Source of the DNA: Myotis daubentonii
Lineage: Eukaryota > Chordata > Mammalia > Chiroptera > Vespertilionidae
NCBI RefSeq assembly: GCF_963259705.1
Contig: NC_081850.1
Location: forward strand, 38,029,167-38,093,166
Direction of reading: 5' to 3'
Length of the DNA stretch: 64,000 nucleotides
The position numbers and the translations under genes were made by a program. The notes under the pieces were generated by a model, which saw only the letters and a list, made by a program, of their open reading frames with translations, searched no databases and was not told the DNA's origin. Positions 44,882 to 56,704 of this stretch are shown here, in pieces; the first letter of the stretch is position 1; the number at the start of each line of letters is the position of its first letter.

Positions 44882-44994
44882 ATATAGATGGACATATATT
44901 GGGGAGTTTTAATGAATACAAAACTAATTTAACTTCTTAAATACTATAAGGAGAAGAAGCACAATATAAAATACAATCAGAAAACTAGATTGTG

Positions 44995-45170
44995 CCCTGG
45001 CTGAGTGGCTCAGTTGGTTAGAGCCTCGTCCCAATACACCAAAGTTTTGGGTTTGATCCCAATTCAGATGCATGAAAGGGTCAACTGATGAATGTATGAA
45101 TAATTGGAACAGCAGATCGATGTCTCTCTCCCTCTCTCTCAAATTAATAAAAAAAAATTTTAAAAAGCAA
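44995..45170 (+). mobile_element. Ves-related SINE variant
   Basis: Head GCCCTGGCTGAGTGGCTCAG, GGTTTGATCCCAATTCAGAT and GAATGTATGAATAATTGGAA, with a short CTCTC block and A-tail. Same subfamily as 31493 and 56909. Confidence 0.9.
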
Positions 45171-45227
45171 AAAAAGAAAAATGTATTCCTATGTTGTGTT
45201 AATGGTCCTGAAAAATTAGTTTTCAGG

Positions 45228-45482
45228 CCACATTAGCTGGTTTTCCCAGTGGTTAGAGCATTGGCCCTTGCACTGAAGGGTCATGGGTTTGATTCTAGTC
45301 AAGGGCACATACCTCCATTGCAGGCTCAATCCCCAGGCCTGGTTGGGGCATATCAGGAGGCAACCAATCAATGTGTCTTTCTCACATGGATCTTTTTCTC
45401 TGTCTCTCCCCCTACCTTCCACTTCCTCTTTAAAAAAAAAAAAAATTATCCCCAGGTGAGGATTTTTTAAAAAAAAAAAGAG
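45228..45482 (+). mobile_element. Ves-type SINE
   Basis: Head CACATTAGCTGGTTTTCCCA, box B-like GGTTTGATTCTAGTC, core CAATCAATGTGTCTTTCTCA and tail with CCCCAGGTGAGGATTTTTTA followed by A runs. Confidence 0.9.
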
Positions 45483-45925
45483 TTTTCAGGCCCACAAGAC
45501 AATTTAGGCAACATTTTACCAGCCCATCAATTATTGCATTTAGTGAAACTATGCTAATATTTCTGGAAGGAGTAAATTACTAAGGCATCATTTTAATATG
45601 TCATCAGGATGGGTGAAAACGAGGCTTTGGATGAGTTCTGTGGCAGATGTTACGAGTGCCTGAAGCTTGTTTTGCAACAACTCCCTAGGTTTACAGTCTC
45701 TGCAGAAGAATTTTGGATGGTGTTCAATGTTTATACTAATATTTGGTTATAGGAAACATTTTTTCCATTGGGTCAGTATTGAAATACTCAGTAATAGAAA
45801 CTTCGGGTATTGAAATTAAATTAAAATCAGAAAATCTCTAATGCTATTTATACTTTAAAAATTCCAACTGGTGAAGAGATTATGAGTATGTGTTCTAGAT
45901 AGATATTAAGAAAGCCCTCCTTTTA

Positions 45926-46204
45926 TCTAAGTAACAATATAATCTGATGAATGGAGTGGATCCAGAGACATGAAGCATAGAACAGGGTACGGAATCTCGG
46001 AGGGAAGGTAGGGGAGGGTGGGTAGGTGGGTTGGAGGTAACCAACCAAGGACCTTTTATGCATATAGGCATGGCCCATGTACACAGACAATGGGGCCGTC
46101 AGGGCTGGGATGGGGTGTGGAGGCGGGCTGGAGGGGGGATCATTGTGGGGAAAAGGGGGACATATGTAATCCTTTCAACAATAAAGAATGAGTAAACAAA
46201 CAAA
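45926..46204 (+). mobile_element. 5'-truncated L1/HAL1-type 3' end
   Basis: AATCTGATGAATGGAGTGGA, a G-rich tract (46000-46035, 46100-46165), GGGGACATATGTAATCCTTT and AATAAAG with an A-rich tail. The flanks AAAGCCCTCCTTTTA and AAAGCTCTCCTTTAA look like a mutated target duplication. The TCTGATGAA...G start resembles the 3' UTR of the HAL1 at 36578, so it could derive from either type. Confidence 0.85.
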
Positions 46205-46332
46205 AAAAGCTCTCCTTTAAATACATTGATTTTTCCAAAATGTTTTCTTTTTGAAAGATGCCCTATACATTTATTATATGAGCTCAAGCAACTTTAAATA
46301 AAAATGACCTTAATACTCATGTATATTTATTA

Positions 46333-46545
46333 CATTTTATTTATTTATTCTCACTCAAGAATATTTTTCCATTGATTTTTATAGAGAGTGGACAGGGAGA
46401 GACAGAGAGAGAGAGAAACATCAATGTGAGAGAGACGTATTGATTGGTTGCCTCCCACAGAGGTACATGCCCTTGATCAGAATCAAACCTGTGACCTTTC
46501 AGTCCATGGGCCAACGCTCTATCCACTGAGCCAAACCAGCTAGGA
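46333..46545 (-). mobile_element. Ves-type SINE
   Basis: Reverse-strand head GTCCTAGCTGGTTTGGCTCA, core TCAATACGTCTCTCTCACAT and tail with TTATTTATTCTCACTCAAGA at the left. A ~20-bp piece around the second half of the tRNA-like region is missing. Confidence 0.9.
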
Positions 46546-46653
46546 CTCTTTATTACATCTCAAAACATTATTTCTCATTTTTGTTGGTAATTATATGTAC
46601 TTGGTTGTAACCAGTTTGTACATCCCATATTGTGCTCTGCTTTTTCTGTTTAA

Positions 46654-46943
46654 CCAGAAACCCAGTGCATGAATTCGTGCCTGGGCAGGGTCCCTCGGCC
46701 TGGCCAACAATCAAGGCCTATGTGAGGGAACTGGCCGGCCGGGGGAGGAAGGACCGCAGGAGGTTGGCCGGCCGCTGGGGGCAGTGGGGGCGGGCACTGC
46801 GGGAGGTTGGCAGGCCATGGGAGGTTGGCTGTGGGAGCGCACTGACCTCCAGGGGGCAGCTTCTGCGTTGAGTGTCTGCCCCCTGGTGGTCAGTGCAACC
46901 GATTGACCGGTCGTTCGGTTGCTTAGGCTTCTATATATATAGA
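46654..46943 (-). mobile_element. HeliBat-type Helitron with paired CTCF-like motifs
   Basis: Left edge CCAGAAACCCAGTGCATGAATTCGTGC is a diverged end and hairpin preceded by A. Right edge GGCTTCTATATATATAGA is followed by T. CCTCCAGGGGGCAG (46846-46859, +) and CTGCCCCCTGGTGGTCAG (46876-46893, -) repeat the arrangement of the 44273 element. Confidence 0.86.
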
Positions 46944-48739
46944 TAGTAAGTTAATTAAGTTAATATCAGTAAATACTGTTTTCACATATGAAGCGTCTAC
47001 GATGCCTAGCACTTAGAATTGTTAAGTAGTATTCTGTCATATTTCTGTGTTACCATCAGTTATGAGCCTGTTGGTCATGCAGAGATTGTTTTGAAATGAT
47101 AATTAGCATAAATTTATAATGAAGATAAATTAATTGACAGGAATTCTACCCAGGAAAACTTTCTGAGGATATCAGCACATCATCTGAGCCTTAGTCAGTA
47201 TCAGAAATGGAAAAATCCTCAGTCCACGTGAATCTTAATAATATAACCTGTGCCAAATGCTTTTACGTTAAAAAATGAAAAGATCGTGTGATATAATGAA
47301 AGAAACTTGACATGTCAGTCACACACACCTCGTTTGAGTCCTAGCTCATCCCCCAAGGGCTGTATAACTCTGTGCAAACCACTTATTTTTCCCGAGTGTA
47401 AGTCTTCTGTTCTGAACAGATGGGATAGTCTTGTGACACCAAGGGGTGGCTCTACCACCCCCACCCACTTTGTCGATACTATACTTTTTGTGTTTGAACA
47501 CCCCACCCTTTCCTGAGTTTAGGGACTGCACCAATGGATGTTTTTTTTTTTGTTTGTTGTTGTTGTTTTCTGTGAGAGGCCGTGCTCCATGAGAAAAGCC
47601 AGTGGGCACCTCATCTTTGTTCTCATAGACCCAGGCATGGCTGGTCAGAGTTCAACCCTTCTTCCCTTTGTGTCCTACACTCTGTCCACAGGAGCACCTT
47701 CTGACTCTAACGCAGCCAGACTGTCTTACGTAAGCCTGGGACCTTTCTTCCTCTAGCTGTTTGCCTGGCTGGCTTCTTTTGTTGTGGGGCTCAACTCAGC
47801 ATCAGTTCCTGAAAGAGACCTTCCCTGCCCACCCTGCCCCTCCCCAGGTCCCAGCCCTGAATATTGGCCTCACAGCCTGTCCATTAGCTTGTGTGCTGTC
47901 CGACTGCTAGCGGCCGTATGTCTCCCCCAGTAAATAGTCAGCTCTGTGAGGACCAAGGTCTTGTCTATCTTCTTCATCCTGTATCCACAGGATCAATGTG
48001 CTCAGTACACATCACTGTTGGCCGTGGAGTTGATTTGGGAGTCAGTAAGAAATTGAGGTCCTAGGTGAGTTCTCAAAGTTTCTCTTTTTCTTTTGTCTTA
48101 CATTTCTCTCACTTGCTTTTGTTCTCTAGATCTTTGTATTCCTCCCCTTTTAACTTCTGGGTGGTTAGGGAGTACGTTGGTGGTGGAGATTCGGAGGGGG
48201 CTGGCTGGTGTTCTCAGGCCCCTTTGGGAGGCAAGCTGTCCTCAGTGTGAGTTGTTGGGTGCACACCAGCCGAGGACACTTGAATCCTTACTTCCTTTTG
48301 AGAACCACTTACCTTTGTGCTCCCTCTTTTGTAATTGTTTCAGTGATTCCTCAGGTTTCATACTGCTTTGAATAAACGAGGGTCAGTTTGACCTAGTTCC
48401 TTCAAACTCAAGTTTTAATGGAAACTCAGAATTGGTGGCTCTCATTCATTGGTTTCACTTCATTATAATGATAAAGTACTCATGTGTCCAGAACAAAAAT
48501 AAGAATGTTGGAAAATAGTCTGCAAATATTTGTAGCTACTTTTTAATATGACTGGGATTGAGCTAGGGTGTTTTTGCATGTGCATGCATTTATGCATGTG
48601 TAGTGTGTGCATGCATGCAGAGTATTCTAGGTTGTGTATTTTCCATCAAGAGCAAATATTTTCCATTCTTAAAAGAATGTTTTCATTTCTTCTAGATATT
48701 ATTCCCTTTTTATTCTAATAAAATGGTTAGAAATCACAG
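46944..48739. other. intron 2, MIR and L2-like traces
   Basis: At about 47310-47430 a MIR-like order (GTTTGAGTCCTAGCTCATCC, ATAACTCTGTGCAAACCACT, TCTGTTCTGAACAGATGGGA). At about 47930-48020 an L2-like tail (CAGCTCTGTGAGGACCAAGG). The rest is unrecognised. Confidence 0.45.
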
Positions 48740-48754
48740 ACTCAGTGTAAGAAA

Positions 48755-48951
48755 AGACCTCGGCCTGGCCTGTGGGGATCAGGCCAAAACCGGCAGTCCA
48801 GTATACCCTGAGGGGTCCGGAGTGTGAGAGGGCACTCTACAAAGTTGCTGTTGCTGAACAGCTCCTGTGTTGAGCGTCTGCCCCCTGGTGGTCAGTGTGC
48901 ATTATACCTACCGGCCGGTCAGCCAGTTGCTTAGGCTTTTATATATAGAGA
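48755..48951 (-). mobile_element. Helitron fragment, 3' end missing, in tandem with the next
   Basis: Right edge TTAGGCTTTTATATATAGAGA is the reverse of a Helitron 5' end. Inside are CTGCCCCCTGGTGGTCAG (48878-48895) and CCTGAGGGGTCCGGAGTGTG. The left part lacks a hairpin or CTAG, so the element is truncated or rearranged there. It abuts the next element with no intervening base. Confidence 0.75.
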
Positions 48952-49407
48952 CTAGTAGCCCGGTGAACAAAATTTGTGCATCGTGGGGGGTGTCCCTCAG
49001 CCCGGCCTGCACCCTCTCCAATCTGGGACCCCTTAGGGGATGTCCACAGGGATCAGGCCTAGACCAGCAGTCTGACATCCCTCTCACAATCTGGGACCAC
49101 TGGCTCCTAACCACTCGCCTGCCTGCCTGCCTGCCTGCCTGATTACCCCTAACTGCTTCTGCCTGCCAGCCTGATGGCCCCCTAACTGCTCCCCTGCTGG
49201 CCCAATCGCCCCCAACTCCCCTCCCCTGCTGCGACCACCTCCTATGCCAGGACCCACCTCCTCCATGCTGCGCAGAGCCGCGGGACCCCCAGGTCTCACC
49301 GTGCAGAGCGGCCACTGGGCCCTACCTCCGCTGTGAGTGCCATCTTGCAGTGGCCATCTTCTGACGATGTTGTGTGCGAGGGCCACCTAGGCTTTTATTA
49401 GTATAGA
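48952..49407 (-). mobile_element. HeliBat-type Helitron with (CCTG)n
   Basis: Left edge CTAGTAGCCCGGTGAACAAAATTTGTGCA (CTAG plus hairpin, A before it). Right edge CTAGGCTTTTATTAGTATAGA is followed by T. A (CCTG)n microsatellite of about six units lies at 49118-49141. No coding capacity. Confidence 0.88.
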
Positions 49408-51042
49408 TGTGAATGCACCCATCTTTCAGGACTGTAGTGAGGAGCAAAAGATGTAAATGCACATGAAACTGTAAATGTAAAATGGGACCTAAACTTGGCA
49501 AGCACATTATGCTGTATTTTTCATCATCCACTGAGAAAATCCCCAAGAGGGCAGATCTGTCAATTTGATGTGTCATTGACTAACCCATGGCAACAAAAAA
49601 TGCACTCAGGCATTGTGAAGGCACCCTGAACTTGGTTTAGGCTTACCTGTGACCACAGTGGGTTTAGACCATTGGTAGTAGAGCTTTCATTTCTGTCCTT
49701 TGATAACTTACTCCCAGGAGCTATGCATTAGGTAAGAACCTGGCACCCTCAGAAATAGGAAGTACTTGTGTGTTCATCTCTGGGCAGAATTAAGGCCTAA
49801 GCAGTACCTTGTTTACAAACTTACCTAAGCCATTTGGGTATGCTCTCAGTAGGTTTCATTTGATAGCAACAGGTAATTGCTGAAGCTTTGAAATAACCTT
49901 CCTGCCAAGTAGATGTTTACAATAAAAATGAGTCTCAAGCCAAATTCTGCTACATATGCAAACTCTACATATGTAGCCAAAAAACAAAAAAATTTTCATG
50001 CACTCTGATTAGCACACTTAAAGGATAGAGAGCTGGGATTTTTATCGAGCTTACAGAACACAGTATGAACAATTTTTTACTTCTAGTTTTTTTGTTGTTA
50101 CATTCATTTGTCTTGAATATCATGGCTGATAACCTGAAATTCCGCCGATCAAGCACAGCTAAGTTTATTGGACCTGCGGCTATAAGAGAGAACACTTCCT
50201 TGCCAGTAGTTCTGAGAAAGGGCGAGTCAAAGAGAGCCTCAGGCAAGTCCTTCAAAATAGGGAAACTTATTGGGTTTGGGCAGAGCATCTAAGATAAGAG
50301 CTTTGGATTGGTGGGCGAATGGAAGGGAGGGCATAGAAGCAAGATTTGGTGAGTAAGCTGTTAGATTTAATAAACTATTTTGTTGGTCCACAGTTTTACC
50401 TTTGTGGAGCAAGTATTTCCTGGAGCAAGTAGCTAAGTTCTCTTTGCTTGTTCTCAGTATTGTTTACTATAGGGTCAGAAATATATGGCCGGTCCCAGAA
50501 TTGATTAATGCAGGGACAGGAAATTGTGTTGATTTTAGCTCTCACCACCAACTTCACAGAGAACACGTATTAAGCATCCATTGTGCTGATTAAACAAACT
50601 AATAATTTCATGAATTAGACAACTCATTTCCATAGTCACTATGCCAACTTAGCAAAGTCACCTGGATGTTGTTGGGAGATCGAGATAAAGCAGGCAGCTT
50701 CTGGGCACAGCCTTTCTCATAAATGCTAGCTGACTGTCCTGGCACGGGAGTTCTTCATTGTCCTGAGGGTGTAGCTTGGACCAACCTCTATGTACATGAT
50801 ATCACAGCATCTGTGTTGAAGTATTTCAAAGTGCATTACAGATACACTCTGGTAATATGTGAATATCTGGTTGCCGAAGGGCCCTGCAGACTGTAGTGAT
50901 CAAGTTCTGAATAACACTATGAGAAAACTGCATGAATCATGAATGAATGATTTGGAGCAAGAAGGGAAACTGTTTTCAATGGGGGGAACATTTCAAAATA
51001 GATGCATTGTCATGTGAAAAGTTGCAGGATAATATGTATAGT

Positions 51043-51080
<38 letters not shown>

Positions 51081-52559
51081 AACCCGGGGGATTACACATA
51101 CATTTTTTAGTTACACAGGAAATTTCTGAAAAGATGTACGTACAGGAAACTGTTTCTAGTAGGCGCCACTGTTGAGTGCAGTGGGAATGGGAAGGAGGGA
51201 GACTTTGCCTTTCTGCTTTATACCTGCAGAGCACATGTGTTGTCTAAAGAGGAGGCTGTTTTAGTTTCTTGCTTTAGTTGGGTTTGGCCATTGGTGTCTG
51301 CAATGTCTGAGCTCTCTTCTTGGGGTTGATCTATCTGCCTTTGTGTGAGTCTGGGTGAGGGGCAGGGCCCCACCTCCAGCTGTGGATGCTTCTGAGGCCA
51401 GATGCTTACACTTCTAAATGCCGGCGGTCAGGGTGCCCGTGACCTCCAACCCCTGAACTTCCTGTCCAGGACTCTGAAGCTGGACCCACTGATGGACAGT
51501 AGTCAGGCAGCTGAGAATTCATTAGGGACAAGAGGCAACCGGTGCCTGAGGCTGGCCACCAGGGACCTTGGGAGAGGTCCCAGCACCCAGCTTCCCTTGG
51601 CTCCTCCCTGGGCTTCTGAGCCTGGTTCCTGAGGATTCTGTGAGCTACCCGATGGCCTTGCAAGAAATTCCTGTTCTGCTTACATAGCATAACTTGGTTT
51701 CTGTTGTTCACAATATAATCAAGAAGTTTGACTGCTGTAGGACCGTGATTTTTTCCCTCTGTGAGTTACTTTTATAACAGGTTAAAAAAAATGACTTCAT
51801 TTTCCTATCCCATAACTCTTATGAAAAAAAATCATTAATAAATAAATATCTGTGAACAGATTAAGGGTAAGGCAGACTGGATAATAAACCACCCCTGATG
51901 TTCACATTCCCTGTGTGTGCCTCACTCTAAAAGGGGGAAATTGGCACTGGAGGTAACTGAACTCTTAAGATATGGGCATTGAATCTCATTCTAATCATTC
52001 AAATAAGCCCAATGATAAATATTTATTTTTTTGCTCATCATGGGCAGTAAACTATACACATTTTACTGAAGGAATACTTTGATAGAGGCACTTATTTAAG
52101 TTACATTGTGCATCACAACTATAAAAATGGTGTCAACAGTTCTATTTAACCACCATTACCCCTATATTCTTAAGGAGGCATTCTCTCCTAAAAATAAGAC
52201 ATTCTTTTATGTCACCATAATAACATTATGACAGCTAAGAAAATGATCAGTAATTTCCTAGTGTCATTTAATATTCAGCTCTTATTTAAATTTCCTGTCA
52301 CTCCAAAATGTTGTATAACTTTTTCTTAATCAAAAAGCTTTTTAACTGAAGTATGATTTGTGTGATTTCTGTATGCATACCTGTACAGATTGATGTATCA
52401 TCAAAAAGTGAATACACCTGTGTAACCTAGTTCCATTGAAACAAAAAAAAACCCATCTAGGATCCAGTCAAGGTTCAGTCATTTCCATTGATTATTGTGT
52501 CTATAGTCTTTTGTGTTCTAAAATACTCTTCCTGCCTCTTTTTTATGAAGAGATAAGTC
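49408..52559. other. intron 2, largely unrecognised
   Basis: A (GT)n microsatellite of about 18 units at 51043-51079. AT-rich old L1-like wording at about 52180-52330. The stretch 50050-50290 holds a 75-codon frame with no recognised family. No exon evidence. Confidence 0.45.
51043..51079. repeat. (GT)n microsatellite
   Basis: About 18 uninterrupted GT units. Confidence 0.98.
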
Positions 52560-52680
52560 AAATCGGTTTATTTCTTCTTCTCCTCTCTCCTTTCCTTTTC
52601 CTCCTTTTCTCTTTCTCCTCTTCCTCCTCATTTCTTTCCTTCTTCTCTTCCATTTTCTCCTCTTCCTTCTTCTTTTGATA
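52560..52680. repeat. polypyrimidine (CTT/CCT)-rich tract
   Basis: About 110 bases almost free of purines on the + strand, made of irregular TTCTTC, CTCCTC and CCTTTT words. Irregular rather than tandem. Confidence 0.93.
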
Positions 52681-52689
52681 TGGTAAATT

Positions 52690-52865
52690 TCAAATGCACT
52701 CCTAATCAGAGAGAAACACAATAAACACCTTGTACCCATTGTTCAGCTACAATAATCATTAACATAATCATCAGATTTGTCTCATCTACACCCCTAACCA
52801 TTTCTCTTTTCCCTTGCCATTGGGTTGTTTTGAATTAAAACCCAGCCTTCACAACACTTCATCCT
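52690..52865. repeat. old L1-type 3' sequence
   Basis: CCTTGTACCCATTGTTCAGC, CAATAATCATTAACATAATC and TTTGTCTCATCTACACCCCT match the style of 31030-31215 and 44020-44180. The Helitron at 52880 lies just to the right. Confidence 0.5.
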
Positions 52866-52879
52866 TAAATATTTTAATA

Positions 52880-53557
52880 CTAGGGGCCCGGTGCACGAAA
52901 TTCATGCACTGGGTGGCGGGGGGGAGTGTCCCTCAGCCCAGCCTGCCCCCTCTCGCATACTGGGAGCCCTCAGGCGTTGACCCCCATCACCCTCTGATCG
53001 CAGGATCGGCCCCTTGCCCAGGCCTGACGCCTCTGGCCTACTGGCCTAGGCGTCCGGCCCGGGCAGCGGGGACCTGCAGTGGCAGCGGGGGGTGCTGCGA
53101 TCGGCGGGCTCCGCCCCTGCCCCTGCAGGACGCCTCTGGCTGAGGCGTCCGGCCCGGGCAGCGGGGACCCGCAGCTGCAGCGGCCCCATGATCGTGGGCT
53201 TTGCTTTAGGCCCAGGCAAGGGACCCCTAGCTCCTGGGACTGCCAGCTTCGACCGTGCCCAGCTCCCATCGCTGGCTCCACCCCTACTTCCTGCTATCAC
53301 TGGCCAGGGCGGAAAAGGCACCTGCCCCCCAGCTCTTAGCTTCCCCCTGGGTTTCCGATCACTGTCAGTGGCAGGGGGCTTCTTCTTGCTTTCCCTTTCG
53401 CCTCCCTGCATTGTGCCTACATATGCAAATTAACCGCCATCTTGTTGGCAGTTAACTGCCAATCTTAGTTGGCAGTTAATTTGCATATAGCCCTGATTAG
53501 CCAATGAAAAGGGTAGCTCGTACGCCAATTACCATTTTTCTCTTTTATTAGTGTTGA
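52880..53557 (-). mobile_element. HeliBat-type Helitron (678 bp)
   Basis: Left edge CTAGGGGCCCGGTGCACGAAATTCATGCAC (CTAG plus hairpin, A before it). Right edge TCTCTTTTATTAGTGTTGA is followed by T. The interior is GC-rich with duplicated GGCGTCCGGCCCGGGCAGCG words. The 5' end side has CCGCCATCTTG (53434-53444), ATGCAAAT/ATTTGCAT octamers (53423-53430, 53479-53486) and a duplicated TTGGCAGTTAA. Confidence 0.9.
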
Positions 53558-53894
53558 TATATGCATAAAAGACATGTCAGGGTGCTCAGTAAGGGCTGTT
53601 GACTAAAACATGAACATGTGACCTGCCCATGTAATTCCCCCAGCATGGTGGTTAGGACCTGAGTGGGAGTGTCTCAGAAGAGTGTTCCAGGAGGCTCCGG
53701 TGGCCCAGGAGACCCAGGTGGCCCAAGTGGCCCAGGCTGCTTACAGCCTAGCTTTGTGTGTCCCAGAATGTCACTTGCACCACTTTCTGTAGATCAAACA
53801 AGTTCCTAGGGCCAGCTTAGAATCAAGGGGGAAGGGAAGCAGAAATTGGACTTCATCTCTTTTCCTTTCTTTTCTTTTTTGTTTAATCTTATGT

Positions 53895-54650
53895 ATGATT
53901 TTTAAAGTTTTTGATAAAATATACATAAAATAAAAATGACCATTTTTACCATTTTGAGTGTACAGTTCAATGGCATTATGTGTATTCACAATGCTGTACA
54001 ACTATCACCACTATCTATTTTTATATTATCTCCAATAAAACCTCTGTACCCATTCAGCAACTAACCACCATTCTACTGTCTGTCTCTATAAATTTGACCT
54101 CATCCTATATAACAAAAGCCTAATATGCTAAGCATCTGGTTGTCTGTTCAACCAATCAAAGCGTAATATGCCAATGATATGCTAAGGCCACTCAACCGCT
54201 AGCTAGGACGTGCACTGACCACCAGGGGGCAGACAGTCGACTGGTCGACCAGTTGCTATGATGTGCACTGACCGCCAGGGGGCAGACGCTCCGACCGGTA
54301 GGTTAGCTTGCTGCTGGGGTCCGACCGATCGGGACTGAGTGAGACGGGCCGGACATGCCCTGGATCCCTCCCAAGTCCCTCCCCGGCTGGCCAACCTTCC
54401 ACATCCCTCCCCAGCCCTGATCGTGCATTAGTGGGTCCCTTGGCCTGGCCTGTGCCCTCTTACAATCTGGGCTGAGGGATGCCCCAGCCCCCGAGTGCAC
54501 GAATTTTGTACACTGGTCCTCTAGTATAAGTATATTCCTCCTTTAGTGTCTGGCTTATTTCATGTAGCATACTGTTCCCAAGGTTCATTCCTGTTGTAGT
54601 ATGTGCCAGTGCTTCCTTTTTAAGGCTGGAGAATATGCCATTGTATGTGT
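53895..54650 (-). mobile_element. old L1 3' UTR fragment, split by a Helitron
   Basis: TAAAATATACATAAAATAAA, GTGTACAGTTCAATGGCATT and CTACTGTCTGTCTCTATAAA on the left and TCTGGCTTATTTCATGTAGC on the right are one L1 region, interrupted by the Helitron at 54103-54524. Confidence 0.85.
54103..54524 (+). mobile_element. HeliBat-type Helitron, + orientation, two direct CTCF-like motifs
   Basis: 5' end TCCTATATAACAAAAGCCTA preceded by A. 3' end GAGTGCACGAATTTTGTACACTGGTCCTCTAG followed by T. Together these fit the canonical Helitron rules best of all copies here. CTGACCACCAGGGGGCAG (54215-54232) and CTGACCGCCAGGGGGCAG (54268-54285) are direct repeats. It is inserted in an old L1, whose two halves confirm the boundaries. 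Confidence 0.95.
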
Positions 54651-56704
54651 TGGACTTCACATACAATGTGAACAGCTTGTGAGTACAGAGAGGGAAGGAC
54701 TTCATGGCAGACATCCTTAGAGACTTGACTCTGGCTAGCAGATTGTTCTTGAGAGCAGTGATCTCCATTGTTGGGGAATCGTAAGGTCTGACTCTAACCT
54801 GCCGAGTCTTGAGAAGCTAACTGGAACAGAAAGGAGGCCGGGAGCAAGAACAGAGCACACATTAGAGAAGTACAAAGAAAAGGGGGGAAAAAGAATAATG
54901 GAGTAAAGAGAGTAGAGTATCAAGAATCATAGATCAGCAGTTTTGTTTAAACCTAATTTTCTGTTTTCTTTCTTATCTCCAAATCCATCTCTACTTCTGC
55001 CAGCGCATTCCTGACCCCTTTCACCTGATTTGTACAGCAGATCTGATGTGTCATGTCACCCTCTGATGGTTTCTTTTGCGATTCTCATTCAGATGTTTGT
55101 CTCCTGGTCGCAGCCTCATTCCTGACAAGAACATGTTAATTTAGGGATGGCAGAGCTAAGCTGCATTGGGGAATTATAGAGCCAGACACATGCTAAGGAC
55201 CTCCCCTTTTTTCTTACGCTCCGATTGCTTAGCTCATGAGAAAAGGCACTTTTCCTAAGAAATGAGGGGCGATGAGCCGAAAGGGAGCCCTGGGAGATGG
55301 GGGAGGTGCAAGAGATCAGGGCAAAGAGTCCTGGTAGGACAGAATTCCCATAGGAGATGGGAAAGTACCTGAGACCTATACATTTTCACCAGAATTAGTG
55401 ACTCATCTCGAAACTGTTCTCCAACTGATGATCATTTGTGTCTTACTTTGGTGGAGAGGGGAAGAAGCCTTCTGTTCCCATTGAAAAAGCAATTGGAAAT
55501 AAATGTTACTATATTTTAAACACTTTAATTTCAGGGCAGGCACAACCTGAGTACATCTGACACTTAGCATCTTTGAGAGGAAAGAGAGACAGCTGGTTCT
55601 GTCCGCAGCAGTGGGCCTGTGTTTGGCTTGCTGGCAAGGAGAAGCCGTCTGAATGTTAGTGATATGCCTGCCAAGTTTCTGGGAGACGTTTCAGGGATGT
55701 CACGGGAGTAAGTTCTCTTTGGATCTGAGGATTAAAGCCACACAGACAAACCAAGTCAGTGCCTGTGTGAGCTCCCCAAACAGGTTCCAAGCAGCCAGAG
55801 TCTGGGCTTTTGAGTGACTGTGATTTATTATGTTTTGTTGGTTTCCATGGTGCTGAGGGGTCAATCAGAAACATTCATTTTGCTAAACTACTTCAGAAAA
55901 GTTTGAGTTTGGTGTCCTGTCCTCATTCCCCCCCTCCCCGCCCCCAGTGTCACTGTGTTGTGCTCAGATACCTTTGCTCAGGGTTCTACATCTTTGTATT
56001 AAAATACTCCCCCAAACCAAATTAAAATTTTAAATGTTAAGAGTCAAATAAGCCGTTATATGAACTGTTATGGGTTCTATGGAATCTGTCTTATCAGTGA
56101 CTAATCGCTGGTTTGGAGCTTGGACTCTATGTCTCCAAGAACATAGATGTTAAAATGCCAGCCAGGTCACATGGCATTCTTGCTTTCAAGGGAAAATGTA
56201 ACCTGAATTCTAAGGACGGGCTGCTTTGTACCCCCTCCCCCACACTCCGCCGCAACCCTTCCCATCTTCCTTCCTCAGGAAGTGGTGAGTTCCCACCAGA
56301 GCAAAGGTGGCGACCATTTTCATGCAAGCAGTGGTAGTGGACTCGGTGCTTGCCTTTCAGGGCCTGTTTGTGTATGTTCCAGAATATTAATAAGACCGCA
56401 TGGTACCCCCATGTAGTACTTACTATAAAGTATCCATTTTTCTGTCATTTTGTTCACTGAGTGATTGTTGGATTCATTCATTCATTCATTCATTCATTCA
56501 GTATTATTTTAGGGTCCTTGGTTCAAACTTCGTGCCCACTGGAGAAAGTGTATATTGTTTTACATTTGTTTTGAGCAGTATGAAAGACTGCATGTGGGGG
56601 CGGGGATGGGGGTGGCGCAGAAGGCATAGTGATTAAATGAGCACCAGTGATATTACAAAAATGAATGACATTGTGAAAGAAAATAATTCTGAGGCAGTAT
56701 TTCT
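54651..56704. other. intron 2, nothing recognised apart from (ATTC)n
   Basis: A microsatellite of seven ATTC units at about 56473-56500. Otherwise no repeat, exon or RNA evidence. Confidence 0.45.

Noticed and set aside
46632..46871. 79-codon frame rich in Gly and Arg
   Set aside because: It lies inside a non-autonomous Helitron and has no counterpart in the related copies.
50050..50300. Short open frame with a Ser/Arg/Lys-rich product in intron 2
   Set aside because: 75 codons, no domain, no splice sites. I could not tie it to a known repeat or gene.
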